Shown here: one piece after another, positions 24,257-31,985 of the stretch | Layout: each line of letters begins with the position of its first letter | How positions within the stretch are numbered: position 1 is the stretch's first letter | NCBI GenBank assembly: GCA_034522055.1 | Contig: JAXHLS010000002.1 | Span: forward strand, 3,553,549-3,617,548 | Length of the DNA stretch: 64,000 nt | Direction: 5' to 3' | DNA from: Gammaproteobacteria bacterium | GTDB lineage: Bacteria; Pseudomonadota; Gammaproteobacteria; JAABTG01 | Notes under the pieces: model-generated | Database searches by the model: none | What the model saw: the letters and a program-made list of their open reading frames with translations, nothing else | Told to the model about the DNA's origin: nothing | Program-made: the position numbers and the translations under genes

Positions 24257-24292
24257 AATCAGTCGCCCCAAGTGGGTAACAAGTGGGTAACA
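24219..24292 (+). repeat. Probable integrase arm-type sites (AAGTGGGTAAC repeats)
   Basis: AAGTGGGTAAC occurs at 24219-24229, 24270-24280 and 24281-24291, the last two in direct tandem. An inverted GTTACCC lies at 24397-24403. All are between the integrase N-terminus and the tRNA-derived attachment core, the position expected of integrase arm-binding sites. One copy lies within the first codons of the integrase and two directly upstream of its start, so integrase binding may also repress its own gene. Confidence 0.6.
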
Positions 24293-24425
24293 AAACGGGC
24301 TGTTTTTTGTTGTTATACGCCGATGTAGTTAGTTAGGCAAAAATGGCGTAACAGGTTGAGAAATAAAGGCGTACTTCTGGAATCGTGTTAGGGGGTGTTA
24401 CCCAAAGAAAGGCCTCGGCTAATTA

Positions 24426-24470
24426 TTTGTAATCAGTAGGTCGGGCGTTCGATTCGTCTCACCGGCACCA
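24426..24470 (+). other. Island attachment site: 3' half of tRNA-Thr
   Basis: TTTGTAATCAG followed by GTCGGGCGTTCGATTC and ending CACCGGCACCA reproduces a tRNA-Thr(TGT) from the anticodon loop to the CCA end. The 5' half is absent, so this is a displaced 3' fragment, not a gene. Because the fragment points right, the intact tRNA and the other island end should lie to the left, outside the window. Confidence 0.82.
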
Positions 24471-24566
24471 TTATTTTCAATAAGTTACGAGTCTTATTCC
24501 CGGCTCCTTCGCAGAATTTGTGGGTGTAGAAAGGAGAATATCCTCTCGCTAAGACCAAGGTCGGGC

Positions 24567-24710
24567 TGTCGGGCTTCAGCCCGACACCAAACGCTGGCGG
24601 ATGGTACCGACCCGTCGCGAGGTACGCGCGGCGGGTTTGAATGTCGGGATGAATCCCGACCTACATCCGTGCCAAAGAAAGGGCGGTGGGGGTGATGTGT
24701 AGGTCGGGCT
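24567..24710. repeat. REP-like palindromes left of IS110
   Basis: TGTCGGGC-TTCA-GCCCGACA (24567-24586) and GTCGGGAT-GA-ATCCCGAC followed by CTAC (24643-24664) are two short palindromes separated by about 55 bases, and a half copy GTAGGTCGGGCT lies at 24699-24710. The GTAG/CTAC next to a GC-rich hairpin is typical of bacterial REP sequences. A comparable pair lies at 25978-26060, to the right of the IS110 element. Confidence 0.7.
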
Positions 24711-24729
24711 GTAGATACTCCGTTTCCTG

Positions 24730-25725
24730 TCAAGCGGTTTGGAGATGCTGATCGCTAAACAGCTTGGAGGAGTCGAAAGGCTGATCATGCTGCATGCAGG
24801 CCCAGATTCCGGTGAGGTACTTGCGCATGACGGCGCACAAGGCTTGGATCCGCTTTTTGCCCCGGGCCACCAGAGCGTTATAGAACGCCTTGGCATACGG
24901 GTCATGCACGATCGCCACCATCGCTGGCATGTACAGGGCGCTACGCAGGTAGGCATTGCCGGTCTTGGCTAGGCGCCCGGGTCGATGGACGCTAGAGCCC
25001 GACTCATGCAGGCGCACGTCCAGCCCAGCATGACGAGCGACTTGTTTGGCCTTCAGGTCCCTGGGCAGTGTGGATAGCTCGGCCAGCAGAGCCAGGCTGC
25101 TGGCTGCCGCGAGGCCGGTGGCGGCACAGAGATGGGCCTGATGTTGCGCCAGCTCGGGGGTCTGCTGGATCAAGTCCTGGGCCGCTTGTTGCACCCGTTC
25201 GATGCGTTGGTCCAGTTGAGCGATGCTTTCCTCGGCATCCTCGATCAGCAGGGCTGGCGTGCCCCGTTGCGCCTTCAGGGCGTGCAGGTGGTTCTTGGCC
25301 TGGGTCCGCGCGTCCATTAGGCGGTTGAGATGCCGGCCGAAGTCGCGTAGGGCCCGATAGGTCGATGGCGGCGGGGTCCAGCGCCTAGGCGTCATGCGTT
25401 CGGCGTATTCGGCCAACAGGGCGGTGTCGAGCGGGTCGGTCTTACTGCCGCGCAGCGTAATTTCGGCGAAATGCCGGAAGCTGCGCGGGTTGATCACGGA
25501 CACCGGCAGCCCGGCCTCGTGCAGGGCCAGCGCGAGGTCCAGGTAGTAGATGCCAGTGGCCTCCAGCACGATGCCCGCCGGTTGCAGCGCCTGCAGCTTG
25601 CGGATCGCCTGGGCGTGACCTTGGGCAGTCTGTGGGAAGGTGTAGACCTTACTGTTCTTGCCGTCACGACGGCAGAGCAAGTCGAAGGAGCGTGCGGCGA
25701 CATCAATGCCGATATAAACGCTCAT
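24730..25725 (-). CDS. IS110-family transposase
   Basis: The 331-residue DEDD-type recombinase starts at the ATG at 25725, preceded by a strong AAAGGAGGAAC site. The N-terminal RuvC-like domain contains VYIGIDVAARSFDLL (first Asp), IVLEATGIYY (Glu) and GSKTDPLDTALLAEYA (the DxxD pair). The C-terminal Tnp_20 domain contains ALLAELSTLPRDLKAKQVAR and SGSSVHRPGRLAKTGNAYL with the catalytic Ser region. The length and motifs are complete. This type cuts using an RNA guide in the best-studied members. I have not shown this for the present element. Confidence 0.92.
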   Translation of the reverse strand: MSVYIGIDVAARSFDLLCRRDGKNSKVYTFPQTAQGHAQAIRKLQALQPAGIVLEATGIYYLDLALALHEAGLPVSVINPRSFRHFAEITLRGSKTDPLDTALLAEYAERMTPRRWTPPPSTYRALRDFGRHLNRLMDARTQAKNHLHALKAQRGTPALLIEDAEESIAQLDQRIERVQQAAQDLIQQTPELAQHQAHLCAATGLAAASSLALLAELSTLPRDLKAKQVARHAGLDVRLHESGSSVHRPGRLAKTGNAYLRSALYMPAMVAIVHDPYAKAFYNALVARGKKRIQALCAVMRKYLTGIWACMQHDQPFDSSKLFSDQHLQTA

Positions 25726-25977
25726 CGTTGTTCCTCCTTTCCCTTCTGGGGTCGGTTGCGTCACACTGATCACCGGTTCCCCGACCTCGCATTTCTTGCC
25801 GGTTCGACCTTGTGATACGAAGTCCAGCCAGGCTGGCTTCCCGATACTCCTCGAAATCGGCAATGAGGCGGGGAGCCCATCTACGCGCGAGGTCAGAAAC
25901 TTCCTGCCTCCAGGTCGGGACGGCTTCCCCGGTGTCTGGCAAAAAACCTAACATGCCAGATAACTCCAACATACAAG
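25726..25977 (-). ncRNA. Candidate IS110 bridge-RNA region
   Basis: The 250-bp non-coding stretch upstream of the IS110 gene is where the bridge RNA of IS621-type elements is encoded. I did not derive a convincing secondary structure with target and donor loops by eye, so this is a location inference only. The relevant test is whether loop sequences match the REP target on both sides. Confidence 0.3.
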
Positions 25978-25982
25978 GTCGG

Positions 25983-26459
25983 GCTTCAGCCCGACAGCCT
26001 GCGGATGATTTCGGCCCGGCCTGTGGTATCCGTGCGGGCTTTAAATGTCAGGATGAATCCCGCCCAGTCGCCCTTGTCCGCTGCGTCTGCGGCGGCGAAG
26101 GGTGTCATCGGGTTACGGTGCCCGCGACGCGTCGCAATTCCCTCCAGAGGCCTACAGGCGGCCTACCGTACTGCTGGAACTGGCGGATACGCCAGATCGT
26201 AGTTCAGGCCCTCACGGGGCTTGGCTGCGGTGGCCGCGGTCACTCCGGTGTCCCTCCGTAACAGGGAAGCAGCCCAGAGGCTGTATGACGAAAGGCTCGC
26301 TGAATATCTCGGGCGGCGATTGATCCCGACACTGTAGAGGTGCTGGCTGACTATGACAGCGGCGACATCATGGAGCGGTAAGATTGGGACGTTTTTCTGG
26401 CCGAGCGCTGCGGCTATAGCGTTTCGGCGCGCGCCTCGCGGTCGTAGGCCTGCCGCGGG
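25983..26459. other. Gap without a recognisable gene; REP-like remnants
   Basis: The first 80 bases hold REP-like sequence (GTCGGGC-TTCA-GCCCGAC... at 25978-25996 and a decayed ATGTCAGGATGAATCC at 26045). The rest shows no conserved frame. It appears to be decayed intergenic DNA between the IS110 insertion and mtfA. Confidence 0.5.
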
Positions 26460-27260
26460 TCAGGGAGCGGGCTGGCCGGTCGGGTAAGGGGCGCGCAGCC
26501 GGCGCACCGGGTCCTGGCGGTAGAAGGCGGCGAGCTGGCTGTAGACTTCGGGATAGGCATCCAGCAGGTCATGGGGCGTCTCGAAGAAGGCCTCGGTCGC
26601 CACCGCGAAGAACTCCTCCGGGGCCTGGGCGGCATAGGGGTCGATGGCCGTCGGCCGATCCGCTTCGACGTCGTCGAGCAGTAGCTCATAGGCCGCGAGG
26701 AAGGCCTCGCTCCAGGCCCGTACTCCCATGTCGCGGTGCAGCGGCGGCTTGCCGTTGATGTCGCCGTCGGCGCCGTCGAGCTTGTGGGCCACCTCGTGGA
26801 GCACGACATTGAAGCCGTCGAGTTCACGGCTCGCCTGCACGTCGGCCCACGACAGGACCAGCGGGCCCCGGTGCCAGGACTCGCCGCTACGGGCCTCGCG
26901 GATGCGGTGGACGACGCCGGTCGCCTCGTCGTGGTCGTCGAATTCGGCGATGAAGCTGTCCGGGTAGACGATGATGGTCGCGAAGTCGTCCAGCCATTCC
27001 ACCCCCAACTCGAGCACCGGTAGCGCGGCGAGCAGGGCGATGGTCCGGGCGGCGCCCGGGGGCATCGCGGATCCCGCGGCAGGGGACCAGGTCTTCTCGT
27101 CGAGCAGCAGGGCCGCGATGCGGCGCAGCCTGGCGCCGGCGTCCTCATCGAGGCCCTCGAGCACCGGCAGGTCCGACCAGGCCTCGGCCCAGGCCAGTGG
27201 AGAGGTGTCGAGTCGCTCCAGGCGCCGTTGCCGGCGCCGGCGGCGCCACCAAGTCAACAT
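26460..27260 (-). CDS. mtfA: Zinc-dependent peptidase MtfA family
   Basis: This 266-residue protein is typical in length for MtfA (M90 family). The metal site is NVVLHEVAHKLDGADGD near residue 150, an HExxH with the downstream acidic residues of the family, and AWSEAFLAAYELL and EEFFAVATEAFFE contain the third ligand region. The N-terminus is very Arg-rich (WWRRRRRQRRLERL) without a signal sequence, so the protein is cytosolic. In E. coli MtfA binds the glucose repressor Mlc; here the physiological partner is unknown. Stand-alone gene. Confidence 0.9.
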   Translation of the reverse strand: MLTWWRRRRRQRRLERLDTSPLAWAEAWSDLPVLEGLDEDAGARLRRIAALLLDEKTWSPAAGSAMPPGAARTIALLAALPVLELGVEWLDDFATIIVYPDSFIAEFDDHDEATGVVHRIREARSGESWHRGPLVLSWADVQASRELDGFNVVLHEVAHKLDGADGDINGKPPLHRDMGVRAWSEAFLAAYELLLDDVEADRPTAIDPYAAQAPEEFFAVATEAFFETPHDLLDAYPEVYSQLAAFYRQDPVRRLRAPYPTGQPAP

Positions 27261-27535
27261 GGCCCAACGGCCCAGGGGCCGGCGCTTTGCATCGCCCTGA
27301 ACGAGGGGCTACAAAACGCGAAGCGCCACTCGGCCGGCTTCAAGTTTTCGAGGTTTGGATCTTCAGTCATAGGTGTTCGCAATGACGTAGGGTGGGTCAA
27401 GCGTAGCGGACCCACCGGTCAGGAGGGGGGCAATGACCCGGCGCCCAATGGTGGAATCGCTGCGCTTGTTCCACCCTACAATTGATTCACCATTCACCAT
27501 TCACCATTCACCATTCACCATTCACCATTCCCCAT
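27261..27535. repeat. Gap with a CCATTCA heptamer array
   Basis: The 3' flank of the next gene contains about eight tandem copies of CCATTCA between 27486 and 27540, one altered to CCCCATTCA. The array runs into the stop codon of the RibD-like gene. The rest of the gap shows nothing. A related word (GGTGAATaGTGAAT on the plus strand) lies before soeB at 38608-38634. Confidence 0.6.
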
Positions 27536-28381
27536 TCACCAATCGTTCCGGGCATTGGTCTCGAAGGCGGCGAACCACTGGCCGGTGGCCTGGGGTGGGC
27601 CGGGGTCGTAGTGGAGGGAGCGCATGCGGAGGCGGCCGGTGTCGCCGAGTTCGGGGCCGAAGGCGGGGGTGTGGAAGGCCTCGCCGCCGAGGATGCGGTG
27701 GTTGAGGGTGAGGTAGAGGCGGGCCAGCACGCCGTCGGCCAGGGTGGAGGCCAGCATGCGGGGGCCGGTGAGGAGGTAGAGGCGGCGATAGCCCATTTCT
27801 CCCAGGGTGCGGGCCATGAAGGCGCCGTCCACCAGGGCCCCCGGGGCGCTGGCGATGACGGGGTAGCCCTGCCCGCGCCAGTAGTCCACCCGCCGGGGCG
27901 GGGCGTCGCCACCGGTGATGATGATTACGGCCTGGCCGTGGTGGGCCAGGGACGGCGGCAGGGGAAAGTCGAGGCTGCGGCTGACGATGGCCACGGCGGG
28001 CTGGTGGGTGAGGCCGCGGGCCTGGCGCCATTCGCCGATGTCCCGGGCCCGGGAGGAGATCCCCACCTGGAGGATGTCCCCCAGCCTGCCCTCGGCCAGG
28101 GCCCGCAGGTAGCCGCTGTGGGTCACGAGGCAGTCGGCGTGGGCCTGGAGTTCCTGGAACAGGCGAAAGTCGCGGGCGCTGGTGAGATACTTGGGCACGT
28201 GGGATCTGTCCCCGGGCTCATCCGCCAGGGCGATGCGCCCGTCCAGGCTGGTGACGAAGTTGGCGTAGACGAAGGGGCGCTCCGGGGAGCCCAGGGTGTG
28301 GATGTCCTCCGCCAGGTAGGTACCCTCGAGGCGGCGCCGGGCGCCTGGCTCCGGGTAGAGCTCCATGAGCTCGTCTACCAT
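27536..28381 (-). CDS. RibD C-terminal-type reductase
   Basis: This 281-residue protein starts at the ATG at 28381 and belongs to the RibD_C/dihydrofolate reductase-like fold. Visible motifs are RPFVYANFVTSLDGRIALAD at the N-terminus, the substrate/NADPH-binding segment conserved in pyrimidine reductases, DCLVTHSGYLRA, and near the C-terminus RLYLLTGPRMLASTLADGVL, equivalent to the 'EGG..L......L.DE' region. The deaminase domain of RibD is absent, so it is either a stand-alone 5-amino-6-ribosylaminouracil reductase or, more often for such genes, a related oxidoreductase of unknown substrate. There are no riboflavin genes nearby. Confidence 0.75.
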   Translation of the reverse strand: MVDELMELYPEPGARRRLEGTYLAEDIHTLGSPERPFVYANFVTSLDGRIALADEPGDRSHVPKYLTSARDFRLFQELQAHADCLVTHSGYLRALAEGRLGDILQVGISSRARDIGEWRQARGLTHQPAVAIVSRSLDFPLPPSLAHHGQAVIIITGGDAPPRRVDYWRGQGYPVIASAPGALVDGAFMARTLGEMGYRRLYLLTGPRMLASTLADGVLARLYLTLNHRILGGEAFHTPAFGPELGDTGRLRMRSLHYDPGPPQATGQWFAAFETNARNDW

Positions 28382-28476
28382 GGCTCCCCCTGCCACGTCC
28401 CTGCCCATCTATGGGCAGAATTGATGCCCCTTGTTTCGGCTTCCTCCGTACGCACCCAGCGGTCCCCGGCCATGGC

Positions 28477-29541
28477 TCAGCGCTGCAGGAACAGGGTCTG
28501 GGTGGGATAGGCGAACTCGATGCTTTCGGCCTCGAAGGCCTCGTGGATCTCCAGGTTGATGGCCTGCTGGATGTCCATGTACTGGTTGTAGTCCGCGGAG
28601 AGGACGTAGTAGACCGTCTCGAAGGTCAGGGCATAGTCGCCGTAGGCCTGGAAGTGGGAGCGGTCGAAGCGCACCTTGTCCTGGCGTTCGATAGCCTCGC
28701 GGATCATGGCGGGGATGCGCTTCAGCTTGTCGCGGGGGGTCTGGTAGGTGACGCCTATCTTGAACACCACGCGGCGCTCGAACATGCGCCCGAAGTTGCG
28801 GATACGGCTTTTCAGCAGGTCGGCATTGGAGAACACCAGTTGTTCGCCGGACAGGCTGCGCACCCGGGTGGTCTTGAGGCCGACGTTCTCCACCGCGCCC
28901 ATGTGCTCGTCGATGATGAGGAAGTCCCCCACCGCGAAGGGCTTGTCGAGGACGATGGACAGGGAGGCGAAGAGGTCGCCGAGGATGTTCTGCATCGCCA
29001 GGGCCACGGCGATGCCGCCCACGCCGAGGCCGGCCACCAGGGCCGTCACGTCCAGCCCCAGATTGTCGAGCAGCAGGATCACCACCAGGGACCACAGCAC
29101 CAGGCGGCCCACGAAGGCCACCGCGCTCACGGTGGTCACCGTGGCCGGATCGCTGCGGCGGCGGCGCTGGCCTTCGTGTTCGAGCCAGTGGAGCACTACC
29201 GAGTTCAGCCACAGGCCGCTCTGGATGATGAGGGCGATGGAGGCGGCGCTGTACATGATATGGCGCACGCGGTCCGGCAGCACCAGCACCAGGGAACCCG
29301 CGAACAGGGCAATGATGATGAGAAACAGACCGCGGGTGCGAGACAGGGCCTCGGTGGCGGCGTTGTCCCACTGGGTGGTGGTGTCACGGGCGAGGAGAGC
29401 GAGGCGCGCCATGCCGACGCGGATGAAGATCCGCATGAGCAGATACACCAAGATTGCCACAGCCACGGCACTCAGCCATTCCCGCAGGGTGTTGCCGGCG
29501 AGGGGATAGGAGAGGAGGCTGAGCCAGCGGTCGTCCATCAT
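28477..29541 (-). CDS. MscS-family mechanosensitive ion channel
   Basis: The 354-residue membrane protein has four or five N-terminal transmembrane helices (AVAVAILVYLLMRIFI, FLIIIALFAGSLVLVL, LVLWSLVVILLLDNL), then the MscS pore helix TALVAGLGVGGIAVALAMQN, rich in Gly/Ala as expected, and the beta domain FAVGDFLIIDEHMGAVENVG. The C-terminal alpha/beta cage reads GVTYQTPRDKLKRIPAMI. It is longer than MscS (286) and shorter than the large paralogues. It releases solutes on hypo-osmotic shock. Its start is about 150 bases from the divergently oriented GlcG-like gene. Confidence 0.92.
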   Translation of the reverse strand: MMDDRWLSLLSYPLAGNTLREWLSAVAVAILVYLLMRIFIRVGMARLALLARDTTTQWDNAATEALSRTRGLFLIIIALFAGSLVLVLPDRVRHIMYSAASIALIIQSGLWLNSVVLHWLEHEGQRRRRSDPATVTTVSAVAFVGRLVLWSLVVILLLDNLGLDVTALVAGLGVGGIAVALAMQNILGDLFASLSIVLDKPFAVGDFLIIDEHMGAVENVGLKTTRVRSLSGEQLVFSNADLLKSRIRNFGRMFERRVVFKIGVTYQTPRDKLKRIPAMIREAIERQDKVRFDRSHFQAYGDYALTFETVYYVLSADYNQYMDIQQAINLEIHEAFEAESIEFAYPTQTLFLQR

Positions 29542-29694
29542 AGGGTGTCGTCCTCGTCAGTTTCTGCGGGTGGGGCGGGGGTTGGCGCCGATGGCTACCA
29601 TGGCCCTTGCGTGACCGCCTATTATAGGTTTGGCCAGCTCCCTTGCCCACGCGACAGGAGGTGGACCATCACCAACCACATGCAGAGGATACCC

Positions 29695-30192
29695 ATGCAC
29701 ATATTGAAAAGAGTGTTCATTCCTGCCGTCATGGCGGCAACGGTGTCGCCTACGGCCCTGGCGGCGGATCCCATGACCATCGCCCAGTCCCGCATCTCCA
29801 TGGACGTGGCCAGCACCATCGCCACGGCGGCGGTGTCCGCGTGCCGCGACAAGGGGATCCCCATCGGGGTTTCGGTGGTGGATCGCAACGGCATCATCCA
29901 GGTCCAGATGCGGGATACCACCGCGCCCCCTATCACCCTGAATATCAGCCGCAAGAAGGCCTACACCGCCATCATGTTCAACGCCAAGGGCTCGGATCTG
30001 GAAAGCCGGGCCGGCAGTCAGCTCACCAACCTGGGTGAAGGCCTGGCCTTCATGGCGGGATCCGTGACCATCGCGGCGGGTGGCAAGATCTACGGTGCCG
30101 TGGGGGTGAGCGGTGCGCCGGACGGCATGGTGGACGAAGAGTGTGCCCAGGCGGGGCTGGACGCCGTGATCATGGACCTCGAGATGCTTTAA
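29695..30192 (+). CDS. GlcG/HbpS-family protein, secreted
   Basis: The 165-residue protein starts at the ATG at 29695 (AGAGGA 5 bases upstream); an in-frame ATG at 29680 is an alternative. A signal peptide (KRVFIPAVMAATVSPTALA) is followed by the HbpS/GlcG domain: MDVASTIATAAVSACRDKG, VSVVDRNGIIQVQMRDTTAP and a C-terminal GAVGVSGAPDGMVDEECAQA. Family members bind haem or have unknown roles in glycolate operons. The mature protein is exported to the periplasm. It stands alone here with its own upstream region. Confidence 0.85.
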   Translation: MHILKRVFIPAVMAATVSPTALAADPMTIAQSRISMDVASTIATAAVSACRDKGIPIGVSVVDRNGIIQVQMRDTTAPPITLNISRKKAYTAIMFNAKGSDLESRAGSQLTNLGEGLAFMAGSVTIAAGGKIYGAVGVSGAPDGMVDEECAQAGLDAVIMDLEML

Positions 30193-30382
30193 GATTTTGC
30201 TTTGAGGGATGGTCAGGGGGGATACCCTGTCAATTGGTATGTGAATATTCCACGTATCGTTTCGTGGCTCCATTTTCGTTCACAACGTTTCGTTAAGGTC
30301 CACCCTCGCGCCTCGTCGTCCCCGGTCGGCGGGGCGATCTCAACTTAATGGTTTAAAAGGGAAAAAGTTTTTTCGAGCAGGT

Positions 30383-30398
30383 TGGCACGCGTCTTGAT
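30383..30398 (+). promoter_or_regulatory. Sigma-54-like promoter for the small repeat protein
   Basis: TGGCACGCGTCTTGAT has the -24 (TGGCACG) and -12 (TTGAT; consensus TTGCW) spacing of sigma-54 promoters, with only the GC of the -12 element changed to GA. It lies 70 bases upstream of the start at 30469. A stem AAGGGCG-N7-CGCCCTT (30410-30430) follows in the leader and might affect stability or translation. No other convincing promoter is visible. Confidence 0.55.
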
Positions 30399-30468
30399 AC
30401 AACTTGGGCAAGGGCGGTAAAGACGCCCTTTACATCGACCCAAACACAGAGACGTAAGGAGTTATGCC

Positions 30469-30798
30469 ATGAAAAAACTCACCACCCTGTTGCTCGCCGC
30501 TGCCTTCTCCACACCCGCCTTCGCCGGCGATGTCGTCGACTTCGGCATCGGTATCGATGAGGGGTATAAGGGCGGCGACAGTAGCTTCGCCACGACCTCG
30601 ACTGTGCTCCGGTCCAGCGGGCCCGATGTCAGGGACGGCCATGTACTGGACTTCGGTCTCGGCATCGATGAGGGCTATGCCAGCCAGCGGGACTATCCGG
30701 CTGAGGAGGTACTGGTCACCGATGAGCGGGATTCCGGTGGCAACCGGCTCGACTTCGGCCTCGGTATCGATTCGGGCTACGAGGACTGCGTGTGCTGA
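30469..30798 (+). CDS. Small secreted protein with three DFGxGIDxGY repeats
   Basis: The 109-residue protein starts at ATG 30469 with AAGGAGTT upstream. A signal peptide (KKLTTLLLAAAFSTPAFA) precedes three copies of one motif: VVDFGIGIDEGYKGG near residue 22, VLDFGLGIDEGYASQ near 58 and RLDFGLGIDSGYEDC near 92. The spacers are of 20-25 residues, and the protein ends in CVC. I know no family with this pattern. The acidic, Gly-rich repeats suggest a metal-binding or surface-assembly role, but this is a guess. A sigma-54-like promoter precedes it. Confidence 0.75.
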   Translation: MKKLTTLLLAAAFSTPAFAGDVVDFGIGIDEGYKGGDSSFATTSTVLRSSGPDVRDGHVLDFGLGIDEGYASQRDYPAEEVLVTDERDSGGNRLDFGLGIDSGYEDCVC

Positions 30799-30936
30799 GG
30801 GCCTGGGTTCCCGGCCACGCGGCAGGTAGTCGAACTATAATCTGAGTCGCTCGATGCTCTCAGGAAAGCCCATGGGCCGCCACCGGAACCGCAATGATGC
30901 GGTCGCCGGGGCGGCCTTTCTGCGTCCAGGGGCTTA

Positions 30937-31326
30937 CTACACCGTTCCCCGTTCTCTTCTCGCGGCGGCGACCCGCCGCCCCAGCAGCACCCCATAGATG
31001 ACCAGGTTCACCGCCAATACCCCGCCCCCCAGCAACCACTGCATGGAGGGCGTGAGGCCCGGGGGATAGAGCAGGGGCATGAGATAGTGCTCCACGAAGT
31101 CACCCTCGTAGCCGGCCTGACCGGCCATCCCCCGCAGCCATTGCTCCAGGGGCGTAAGGGGGCAGGGCCAGCCGCGAAACTCCAGCAGCACCACCCACAC
31201 TACCGCCGGCAGATGGACCAGGGCGATCCAGCTCCGATACGCCACCAGCAGGCCTCCCAGCACCACGAAGGCCACGAAGACGAGGTGAAGGACCAGGACG
31301 CCGTCCGCGGCCAGCCGCGCCAGCAT
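30937..31326 (-). CDS. DUF2784-type small membrane protein
   Basis: The 129-residue protein starts at the ATG at 31326, overlapping the stop of the upstream gene by one base (TGATG). It has three to four transmembrane helices and the DUF2784 signature: ADGVLVLHLVFVAFVVLGGL, then FRGWPCPLTPLEQWLRG and YEGDFVEHYLMPLLYPPGL. Function of the family is unknown. It is the last gene of a tight minus-strand operon with a DUF6064-like protein, an aldo/keto reductase and TspO. Confidence 0.85.
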   Translation of the reverse strand: MLARLAADGVLVLHLVFVAFVVLGGLLVAYRSWIALVHLPAVVWVVLLEFRGWPCPLTPLEQWLRGMAGQAGYEGDFVEHYLMPLLYPPGLTPSMQWLLGGGVLAVNLVIYGVLLGRRVAAARRERGTV

Positions 31327-31985
31327 CAGCGCCGCCCCGCGGGGAACGCTATGCGGCGGTTGTGCCACGGTGCGGCCACCACCGTCGCCAGAGCTGCGGG
31401 TAGCAATAACACGTCTGCGGGGATCCCCAGCGGGAGGCCGCTCGCGCCCGCCACCACGCACCAGGCCACGGGCACTAGCAGCAGGTGCAGGGGGATGCGC
31501 CCGGTGGCCTGGAGCAGCAGGCCGAGGGTGAAGGCGGTGGTGGGGCCCGGCGCCAGGCCCACCAGCCGCAGGCCTTCGGCTGCGGCCAGGTAGTCCACCA
31601 GGGGGTAGCCCACCACGCCGTAAATCAGCAGAGCCACGCCGGTCCAGCCGGCGCCGTCGCCCCGGAAGGCCATGGTCGGGCGTCTGCGCGCCACGCCCTG
31701 CCACAGCAGCAAGGCAGCCTGCAGCACGAACAGCCCGGCATAGGCGGGGGCGGCGAAGTTGATGGTGGCGAAGTAGTGGAAATGGAACACCATCCCCGTC
31801 CACAACCAGCCGGCGGCCAGAACGACGGCCACGACGGTGGCCACCGGGCGACCATACCGGGTGGCGCCGCGCATGACCGGCACGAGGACCGCCAGGGTCA
31901 GCAGAAACAGGGGCACCGCCAGGGGCCACAGCTCGCGCAGGTGGCGGGCATGGAGGGCGTATAGCACCTCGGCGGTGTAGGGCAC
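31326..31985 (-). CDS. DUF6064-like integral membrane protein
   Basis: The 219-residue protein has about six transmembrane helices and conserved-looking aromatic motifs (WTGMVFHFHYFATINFAAPA, WPLAVPLFLLTLAVLVP). A GTG start at 31985 overlaps the stop of the aldo/keto reductase gene (TAGTG). The family (DUF6064, from memory) is of unknown function. The overlap with both neighbours indicates translational coupling in a four-gene operon. An interaction with TspO or the reductase is possible but not shown. Confidence 0.75.
   Translation of the reverse strand: MPYTAEVLYALHARHLRELWPLAVPLFLLTLAVLVPVMRGATRYGRPVATVVAVVLAAGWLWTGMVFHFHYFATINFAAPAYAGLFVLQAALLLWQGVARRRPTMAFRGDGAGWTGVALLIYGVVGYPLVDYLAAAEGLRLVGLAPGPTTAFTLGLLLQATGRIPLHLLLVPVAWCVVAGASGLPLGIPADVLLLPAALATVVAAPWHNRRIAFPAGRR

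Larger units (their letters stand above)
24711..25982 (-). mobile_element. IS110-family element inserted in a REP sequence
   Basis: The transposase gene at 24730-25725 lies between two AGGTCGGGCT words (24701-24710 and 25976-25985), each of which is half of a REP palindrome. This suggests insertion in, or recombination between, REPs, a habit known for several IS110-type elements. The family has no inverted repeats, so the boundaries are inferred. About 250 bases of non-coding DNA precede the gene, where IS110-type elements encode their guide (bridge) RNA. Confidence 0.65.

Noticed and set aside
24426-24470. Functional tRNA-Thr gene
   Set aside because: Only the 3' half is present; the acceptor 5' strand and D arm are missing. 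It is an attachment remnant.
28411-29694. Long open frame on the plus strand antisense to the MscS and RibD-like genes
   Set aside because: Its His/Gly/Glu-rich composition is the mirror of the MscS gene on the minus strand. Only the last 166 codons (29695 onward) have a signal peptide and family motifs.
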